Position numbers and translations under genes: made by a program. DNA of 64,000 nt from Kappaphycus alvarezii (lineage: Eukaryota > Rhodophyta > Florideophyceae > Gigartinales > Solieriaceae). The stretch is taken from the NCBI GenBank assembly GCA_002205965.3, contig NADL03000512.1, forward strand, positions 2,232,001 through 2,296,000, read 5' to 3'. Under the pieces are notes generated by a model. It worked only from the letters and a program-made list of their open reading frames with translations. It was not told the origin of the DNA and ran no database searches. Shown one piece after another: positions 56,402 to 64,000 of this stretch (position 1 is the stretch's first letter; each line of letters opens with the position of its first letter).

Positions 56402-59400
56402 CGCCCCCTTTCTCAAGGCGAACGTCCCGGGTCGTCACTGCTCTTCTTCTGCTTCCGTTAGTGTTCGCTGTCTTATTGATAAGATGTATGGTCTCTCAAA
56501 CGGGTACGGATGCAACTGATTACCAATATGATGCTCTAAAAAGTAGGTTCGCATTACTGGTACCTCACTTTGTAGCATAGCCTCATATATTGGTTTGATC
56601 ACATCGAGGTGGGGTTGAATACATTCTTCTTCCGTGACTCTTCCGAATCTTCCAAGAGTGAAAAAATATATGTGATATGCAAACTCTTCTGGAAGATGCC
56701 GAGGAATGGATGTCGATAAGAAAAGAAGACGCGCATCATCAAGAACGAATCTTCGTAAGATAAGTGCGGTCCATGTAGCGCCCTAAAACATAAACAGATG
56801 CTTATCATGAAATAAGAAATGACCTGCGCATCGTTCGCATCCTCGGAGATATTGCGCAGCCAAAAAGATAATCTTCTTCTTCCGACTGTATGCTGTGCAT
56901 GGTTGTGAAGCAAAGCTAGAGATGAAGTTGTGGTGGACGGTCCCGATGAATGGCCGCGACCAGCTCCTGACGTACTGGGACCTGCACGAGGTCCACTCGG
57001 GGGACGACCGGAACCTCTTCTGGGCGGGTTGTTGTCTCCTGAAGGTCCTCCTCTGGTCATCATCACTGCTTCAGGAGGATCCTCGCCGCCTCCAACGTTC
57101 CCAATTTGTGGCGGAGAAACGTAAGGTTCCCATAGAGGATACGGGACCAGCCTGTATTCCATATCCGGGGGTAAGGCGTAACCTCTCAGTCGCACGTCTT
57201 GGTTGTTCTTGAGAAATACGTAAATTGGACGGATAATATTCAGATACGTTTGCGACAAGTCTCCAGCAGCTACCATTCCATATCTTCCTATAGAGTAATG
57301 ATATATTACCTCCACAAACTCTGGACCTGCTTCCGTGAACCTTCCGTTTTGGAATGAAAATAGAACTCTTATTAATAGTCGGAAATCTTCTTGAGGTAGC
57401 AATGGTCCGTTCAACGTACGAAAACATAGGCATATATTAATGTAGAAATGGATGATTACGTGGAGTTCGTAGTAGTCCCGCGTAACCGAGATGATCCATT
57501 CCCAGGCCCTTTTTCCTCCCATAGGAATCATTCTATAGTTAAAGATGAGTATGCCCCGTGGTTGCGCATAGTCCTGTGTGAGAAGGAATTCTTCAGGCCT
57601 CTGATGGTAAGGGACCAGACGACGTGCATGGATGGCCCTCCTTGATCTCTTCCCTGAGCTTGAACAGAGCTGATAGTGCGGGTGTCTTTCCTCCGTGACG
57701 ATGCAAGGGTTCGAGTACTTGGTTTGGAAGGCCGGCCACTTCACAGCCTGCTGCATTGCTTTTCCATGTACTACAAGTACTTTACAGCCAACTGAAAAGG
57801 TTCTGACTGCAGGTTCTGCATCCTTATTTCTTGTCTGTGTTAGCGCGCGGTGTGATCTCCAGCCTTCGGTGGCCAGTAATTCAACTTCCCTACTCTCTTC
57901 ATCGATAATATTTGTTTCCATGTCTCTCTTTAACATTCTAGGAGCCCTTCCGTACATTAGCTCGAATGGTGAGCGTCCATTTCTTCCTCTTCTTCGACGG
58001 TAGCCGTATAACACTTTTGGTAAGGCATCTTCCCACTGGATTTCATTCTCCAACATAGTTTTCGATATTGCTCGTTTGATGGTTCCAACCATCCTCTCCG
58101 CTTTCCCGTTGGACATAGGAGCGTATGCGAGAACGGTCTTCAGCTGAATCCCTTTCTCTTCCAAGAAACGAAGCAGTGAAGTTGCAGTAAAACAAAGGGC
58201 GTTATCCGAGATGATCCTTTTTGGAAGACCAAACGGTTCAATTATTTCTTTTTCGATGAATCTCAGTACCACCTCAGCATTTGCCTCCTCGATTGCAACT
58301 GCTATTGGCCATCCAGTAAGATGTTCCACCCCTATAAGGAGATATTTGTTTCCGGAAGAAGTTTCCTTGAACGGGCCTGCGAAGTCAATTGAGAAGGTTT
58401 CAAAGAGACCGGAAACTGGAAAACTTAGAGTTGTCTTATACTTCCGTATTGGAGTGAATTTTTGGCAGTTGTCGCAGCTTTTCACGAAGTTATAGACGTC
58501 CTTATGGATACCGGGCCACCAGAATCTCTCAGTTACGAATGTTTTGGTTGTTTCGAGATCCCAATGCCCTAGCTCATCATGGAAAGTCCTCAATATCTTC
58601 ATTCTTTCTTTCAAAGGGGCCACTAGTCGGGGACCGGCTTTAGTGTGCCGGAAAAGTTTCCCATTCCACAATGTAAAAGCCTTTTGATTCCTGCGTACCC
58701 AATTTCGGTGTTCAAGATCGACCTTTCTCATTTCTAGTCCATCGAGGAATTTGATCAGTCCGTGAATATTAGCTTCGTACTCGTTATCGTTCGGCAACTG
58801 CAACTCGGCGACTCCGACGATGTCCTCCGAAGCTTTTTCATCTGGAATCAGTGCGTCCCTCAAGCGGGATAGGTAATCCGCAGGCTGATTATTGCGTCCG
58901 GGTCTATACACAATTTCAAACCGATATTCTGCGAAAATGTCGAGCCATCGGGCCAAGCGGTGATGTACATCCTTCTTTTGGAATGCTGTTTTAAGTGCCT
59001 GGTGATCAGTTATCAAGACAAATTTCTCGAGTGATAAAAGGTATATGCGAAACTTTTTCAGCGCGAAGACGACAGCTAGCGCTTCTTTCTCGCAGACTGA
59101 GTATCTCTTTTCTGCGTCATTCAGAGTTCGGCTTGCGAATTGAACAGGGTGTAGTCTTCCGTTTTCATCTTTTTGGGACAAAACGGCACCCAAAGACCGT
59201 TCTGAGGCATCTGTCTCCACAACGAATGGTCTCTTGAAATCTGGGTACATGAGAACTGGGGGGACACATAGCTTATCTTTAAGCTCCTGAAATGCAGTTT
59301 CCATTTCCTTGTTCCAGTAAAATTTTCCTTTCTTCGTAGTGCTGGCATGTAACGGTGCTGCAGTCTTGGCGAAATCTTTTATAAATCTTCTGTAATATGA

Positions 59401-62400
59401 GGCCAGTCCTAGGAAGCTTCGGACCTCCGTCTTTGAAGCGGGCCTTGGTGCCAACTCGATTTTTTTCGTTTTCTCTGGATCCACTCTAATTCCCTCTTGG
59501 TCGACGATATGACCGAGTAATTGGATAGAAGTTTTCGCAAAGAAGCATTTGCTCAACTTAATTTTCAAGCTATACTCCGATATCCTCTCCACAACTGTAT
59601 TGAGGTGCGAGATGTGCTGATCCAATGTTTCTGAGAATATGACGACATCATCGATATAGACTCTTGCGAATGGAAGTCCTTTCAAAACCTCGTTCATCAT
59701 TCTTTGGAATGTAGCTGGTGCATTCATGAGACCAAAAGGCATCACTTCGAACCTGAACGTACCGGCTTTGCTGGTAAAGGTTGTTTTTTCCTTACATTTT
59801 TCATCCAATGGAATCTGCCAATAGCCAGTGTAAAGGTCAATTGAGGTGAAATATCTCCCGTCCTTCAGGTCCTCGAGGATCTCCTCCATGTTCGGAATCG
59901 GAAATCGATCGGGTATCATTCTCTGGTTCAGTTGTCGGTAATCGACGCAAAAACGCAGCTTTCCACCCTTCTTTGGTGCGACCACAACTGGAAACGACCA
60001 TGGGGATGAAACTGGTCGAATAATATCATTTTTCAGCATACTTGTAACATTTTCTGAGATAAATTGGTCATATTTTGGCGGTTGACGTCTAGGCTTGTGG
60101 TAAATCGGTTGAGTGTCGGTAAGTTCGAACGAGTGAGTAACCGGTACACTTGCTTGTCTCAAATCTGAAACGCTCCATGCAATTACTTCGGAAGATGTTA
60201 ACATGTCGGATATTTTCAGTGAGGCGGGGGCGGGAAGGTGCTGCACTTTTCCTTGGATTTCTGCCATTTGGCGCCCTTTTTCTTCTTGATCCTCAACCTC
60301 AATATTTTGAAGGACCTCTTCCGTCGTGCTCACATCTTCATATATGGAGTTCGCCGTATTCTTATTTTCTTTGCAAAGGTAATCTTCTTTCATGCTCCGA
60401 ATTCTGTCCTTTGATTCGATATCATCGCAAAAAGAAACACATTCGGGTTTCAAACTTATCCTAGAATCCCAGTCGTCATCTGTTTCAAACCCGGAATCAT
60501 AATCGTCCCATGCCATGTTCATTAACCCCCGAGGGTACCCTTTTCCACTTCTGAAAGTGTTAGTTGGTTCCGAATCTTCGCTGTCATAGCTAGAAGTGAA
60601 ATCTTCACTGTCCGTTTCTTTTAAATCTTCAGGATGCGTGCTTTTGTCGAAATCCAGGGGCATCTTCACGGTTCTGCCGTCAATATTAACTGAAACCATT
60701 TGGTTGCCCAAGTCAATGCATGTCCTAGTCTTTCCATGGTAGGGCAGCCAATGATTGCATCGAAAGGGAGATCCGGCATGACAAGAAAGTCTACATCACT
60801 TTAGATTCCCCAAAGAACACGGAAACCTTGTCAACAGTGCCCATGCATTTTGAGACGGTTCCATCCGCTACAGTTATTTTTCGAGTCGTTGGAGTAATTT
60901 CGAGACCTAGATCTGTCACCAAAGTTTCTGAAATGAGGTTTGGAACAGCACCCGAATCGAAGAGAGCTTGGGTTTTCATACCCAATACTTTGACTGGTAC
61001 CAGCTTAAGACGTCTTGGTGCTGTCGAGGCCGATTGAAGAAACAGTTTCTTACCCTTAGCGGACTTATTAGACCTGATAATTTTTTTGAGTTCTTTTCTC
61101 GCATCCTCTGCGTCGCCCCTCAAAAGTTGACCAAACGTTATCCCAGTTGGGGCCGATGCAAGCTCAGCCACCAAATTGTACCTCTTCACATACTCTAGTA
61201 CGTCCTTAGAGATACTCTTAACTTTCTTACTCTTTTTCGCCTTCTTGGCCGGAGTGACTCCCACTCCTGGAACAACTTGATCAGACCTCTTGGTTCGAGG
61301 AGGTACAGGTGCTGGGATATGCTCCAGCATTCCATACTCTAGCCTAGGTTTCTTCGATAAAATGTTCCCTTCCCCATCCCTTTTTGTCACATTGACTTGA
61401 CTAATCTCTTCAGCGATGGATACGTTACCGGCATCCGTCAACCTTTGATCCCTTCTATTTTGTAAGATTTTCACCTCTGGTCCTGACTCACTCCTCGCTT
61501 CCGATAAATTTGCTCTTCTGTTGTCTTTAGACCAGCAGTTACTTTCATGATGCCCATATCGACCGCACTTTGCACAACGAGTGTTTCTATGTGGATTATC
61601 AGGACACCTGTTTGCAAAGTGTCCAGGCTTGTGACAGTAAGAACAGACTTCTGCGGCCTTAGGGGCCCCAGACTGGTTCTTCTTAATGGTAAGAGTAAGG
61701 CTTTCCAACTGCGAGGTTATCATGTCAAGTCGATTATCGAATCGGGTTTCCAACCTTTCTTCCAATTTTTGACATCGCTCCTGACAGATTCTAATGCCGC
61801 TGCACTAGTAGCCGGCCTTTGATAATTCTTTTCAGGATGTACGATAGACATCGATGTGCGGGTTTCCCTCGGTACCTCACTCAGTGACTGAAACGTCTCC
61901 GAATTTTTGACAAATTCTACTATGGTACCCTTCAGTTCATCAAAAGTGTGAGGGCCCTTGATGAGGAGGAAATCGGAGAGCCGCTTATCCCCCATAGCCG
62001 CCTTACGCAGCATTCCGTACTTGGCTTGGGCGTTGAACCCAGACTTTTCATAAAGATCACACAAGTACACCAATGAGCTTAACAAATCGTCGAAGTTCAG
62101 CCGGGCCTCTATGGCGGTACGAATCATCTCATCTGGTTCTACCTCTTTAGCATACTCTTTCACAAGCCACTCACATACCTCACCGAAGTTACGCCCATTC
62201 CCGTTAAGAGACCACCCGTCGATAAACTTGGACTTATATTTGTGCTTTGCGTCACCATGAAGATAGGCGAAGATACTTGCGGCCTTCTCTTCATCGCCCT
62301 TCTCTCGCATCACAACGTTGACATATGTGTAAAGAAACTCCTCAACGTCTTCAGTCTTGCCGCCTGTGAACGTTATACGAGCAGCGTTGAGATCCATGAT

Positions 62401-62486
62401 TACAGAAAAGAAATCCCCCGAAGTGTTCCTTACTACTGCTCAACTCGAATACCTCGGGTGCAACCCCCTCCACGAGAGTACCAAAT
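56402..62486 (-). mobile_element. Ty3/gypsy internal region of the youngest copy
   Basis: The best-preserved copy, looking nearly whole with about three breaks. Parts on the minus strand: candidate primer site at 62486; gag from 62397; two CCHC knuckles near 61650-61545; aspartic protease (FDSGA near 60955); then a single open frame 60711-56599 holding RT (YIDD near 59650), RNase H (ETDAS near 59215), integrase (zinc site near 58500, catalytic core to about 58060) and the GPY-like tail. Beyond these come post-integrase domain 1 (about 57460-57115), a Gly/Pro/Ser-rich linker and domain 2 (from about 56830). A purine-rich tract (AGAAAGGGGG) abuts the 3' LTR. Confidence 0.95.
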
Positions 62487-64000
62487 GATAGGGGTAAATC
62501 GGCGGGGGAGGAGATCCTCAGAACCAATTACCCTGAGAAGGAGGTGTTGCGAGCGACAAAAGTGCTGCCGTGGTATTGTTGAACGAACAAAAGGGAGTGT
62601 ATATAGAAGAGAGGTGAGAAAGCTAAAAGCAAGTATAAAAGGGGCAGGGTCTACCACTGACGCTCTGCGACCAGCGTAAGAAAACGTTTTCTTGGGTCTG
62701 AAGTTGACTCTCAACTTCCTACTACTCGGGACTTGGCTTGAAGTTGTCTGCCAACTTGCTTGACCTCTCCATGAGGAAGCAGTTTACTCAGCTTATATAG
62801 ACTTTTGGCTACCCCTAAAGTCCGAACAAAACTACAGAAGATACTAAGAAATGCATAAAAATACTTTGTGTGGACAATATACTCTAAGCAAAAGATACTT
62901 AAGAAACTAACAATTAATTTGGTCCTCTTATTTCCCATTCTCTAAATCAGATCCAAACAACTCCTCTAAAATATCCATGCTGTCCAAGCAGTCCCCACAA
63001 ATATCTGCGAATGGCTCACAACTCTCTATTTCCCCCTGGGAGATATCTAGACTACTAAAGATATCTCCATCCGGTTCCATCGTGGGCACAACTTGATCCA
63101 TACTCTCTATTCCAGGCCCCACCGGTCCAACACTTTCCATGCCCCCTGTTGCCTCATCTTCCTCATCCTCCTCCTCCTCCTCCTCCTCCTCATCCTCTTC
63201 TTCCTCATCCTCATCCTCCTCATCCTCCTCATCCTCCTCATCCTCCTCATCCTCCTCATCCTCCTCATCCTCATCTTCCTGATCCTCGTACACTAGCTCA
63301 GGGGCTAACCATTCCTCGAAGGACTCCCCGCTCTCCTCCTCGACCTTCTCAGCCTCTCCCGGACTTACCTCCCTCGCTTCTTCTTCTATGAAGAGGCGGC
63401 GCACGAACTCGATGATTTGCTTCTTTGTTTGCCGCCGGATGTAGTCGTCGGCATCGGTTGGCCCGTAGGCGGCGAGACGAAGGCCATTGATGGAACGGGA
63501 AGGGCGGTTTTTGGAAATAGGGACAGAGGGGCGAAGGTTGCTCATTGTGATAGAAGTTGGGGAACAGGAGGCAATGTGGGGTGCTTTGGGTGTGTGGGGG
63601 GAGAGGGGTGATGAGTAAAATGATCGGGGGCATTTGGAACTTAGAATAAAGGGGTTTAAATAGGCTCCCGGGGCAGGTTCTATAGATTAGGAATAGGTAA
63701 AATAAATCTGCAAGGGATTTTGCAGTAGTGCATTTGCGCCCTTCTTCTCAAAAAAAGGCGAATTTGGAGGAGGAGGTAAGCTAAAAGGGAAAAGGGACTT
63801 GATTCGGGGTCGATTCAGAGGGTTAAATACAGTATAAAAATATCTAGATAAAATGGAAGTAAATTTGGAAATGACGGTTGGAGAAGTTAGGGGCGGGATC
63901 GTTGTAGGTTGCTGGATTACACGAGGGGAGGACCATTTCCTGTCTTACGTGAAGGGAGGACCATTTCCTGTATTACGTGAAGGGAGGACCATTTCCAGTA
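62487..64000 (-). mobile_element. Gypsy 5' LTR (type A1), cut by window edge
   Basis: Partner of 54860-56401. It shares private variants with it (ACTGACGCTCTGCGACCAGC) that the LTRs at 9777 and 17417 lack, which supports one insertion event. The window ends within the U3-edge repeat array. Confidence 0.93.
62928..63545 (-). CDS. LTR-encoded acidic protein (part of gypsy element, looks whole)
   Basis: 205-residue frame lying wholly inside the LTR, in the sense direction. Layout: a basic N-terminal segment with NLRPSVPISKNRPSR (residues 3-17); GPTDADDYIRR (about 28-38) and a predicted amphipathic helix KKQIIEFVRRLFIEEEA; an Asp/Glu tract of about 45 residues (about 90-135); and a C-terminal part with CGDCLDSMDILEELFGSDLE. 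Other copies at 8600-9260, 10240-10856, 51260-51980 and 55316-55916 have the same ends with different acidic-tract lengths and are broken. A TATA-like box precedes it. No family was recognised. An acidic activator or chromatin-binding accessory protein is conjecture. Confidence 0.6.
   Translation of the reverse strand: MSNLRPSVPISKNRPSRSINGLRLAAYGPTDADDYIRRQTKKQIIEFVRRLFIEEEAREVSPGEAEKVEEESGESFEEWLAPELVYEDQEDEDEEDEEDEEDEEDEEDEEDEDEEEEDEEEEEEEEDEEDEATGGMESVGPVGPGIESMDQVVPTMEPDGDIFSSLDISQGEIESCEPFADICGDCLDSMDILEELFGSDLENGK

Noticed and set aside
57400-57560. Envelope-like or membrane protein after the integrase
   Set aside because: The hydrophobic stretch before ICLCF suggested a membrane segment, but it is short, interrupted by charged residues and recurs as part of a duplicated globular-looking domain. 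No signal peptide or fusion peptide was seen.
1-64000. Assignment of the host to a named lineage (for example Microsporidia, Ichthyosporea or oomycetes)
   Set aside because: Only transposons and a broken RING family are available. Neither is diagnostic, and no host marker gene is present.

Overview
This window is a transposon-dense stretch of a eukaryotic nuclear genome. It shows no operons, no ribosome-binding sites and no clear intact host gene. Most of it is Ty3/gypsy LTR retrotransposons, their solo LTRs and older fragments, plus many broken copies of a LINE-type reverse-transcriptase element and one decayed Ty1/copia element. The host could not be assigned: no rRNA, tRNA, mitochondrial or conserved housekeeping gene was recognised. 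TE-rich protists or early-branching fungi are guesses only.

Layout. 1-2.1 kb: LINE remnants split by a solo gypsy LTR with a 5-bp target duplication. 2.1-3.6 kb: AT-rich, with short retroposon tails. 3.6-8.1 kb: LINE remnants, a broken RING-H2 gene and small repeats. 8.1-18.2 kb: a gypsy complex of facing LTRs around a minus-strand internal region, bounded as a whole by one target duplication (CAAGC) inside a LINE. 18.2-20.9 kb: LINE remnants and a gypsy scrap. 21.1-21.7 kb: a second RING-H2 copy. 21.9-23.7 kb: AT-rich. 23.7-26.2 kb: an old gypsy fossil carrying a LINE fragment. 26.7-27.9 kb: a LINE fragment. About 28.3-32.46 kb: copia fossil. 32.5-40.7 kb: a plus-strand gypsy element whose two LTRs are of different types. 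40.8-41.4 kb: a third RING-H2 copy. 42-46 kb: LINE 3' ends and AT-rich DNA. 46.7-48.6 kb: a gypsy 3' end with a third LTR type. 48.6-54.9 kb: three LINE copies head to tail, the first split by a solo LTR. 54.86-64 kb: the youngest gypsy copy, minus strand, running off the window.

The gypsy family is unusual in four ways. (1) Its roughly 1.55-kb LTR carries an open reading frame for an acidic protein. The two ends of that protein are conserved between LTR subfamilies, and its last stretch shows only synonymous changes between two of them. (2) Pol continues past the integrase into a roughly 105-residue domain of unknown function present twice. (3) The region after the main TATA box holds two conserved dyads. 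(4) The U3 edge is a tandem array repeating the LTR terminus. Separately, several LINE and short-retroposon families share a C-rich 3' tail of the form AACCCAAAC-TTTCCCC, and their copies are cut at variable points on the other side, as expected for target-primed reverse transcription. The RING-H2 family, three dispersed broken copies with conserved TATA-box spacing, is the only likely host-type gene.
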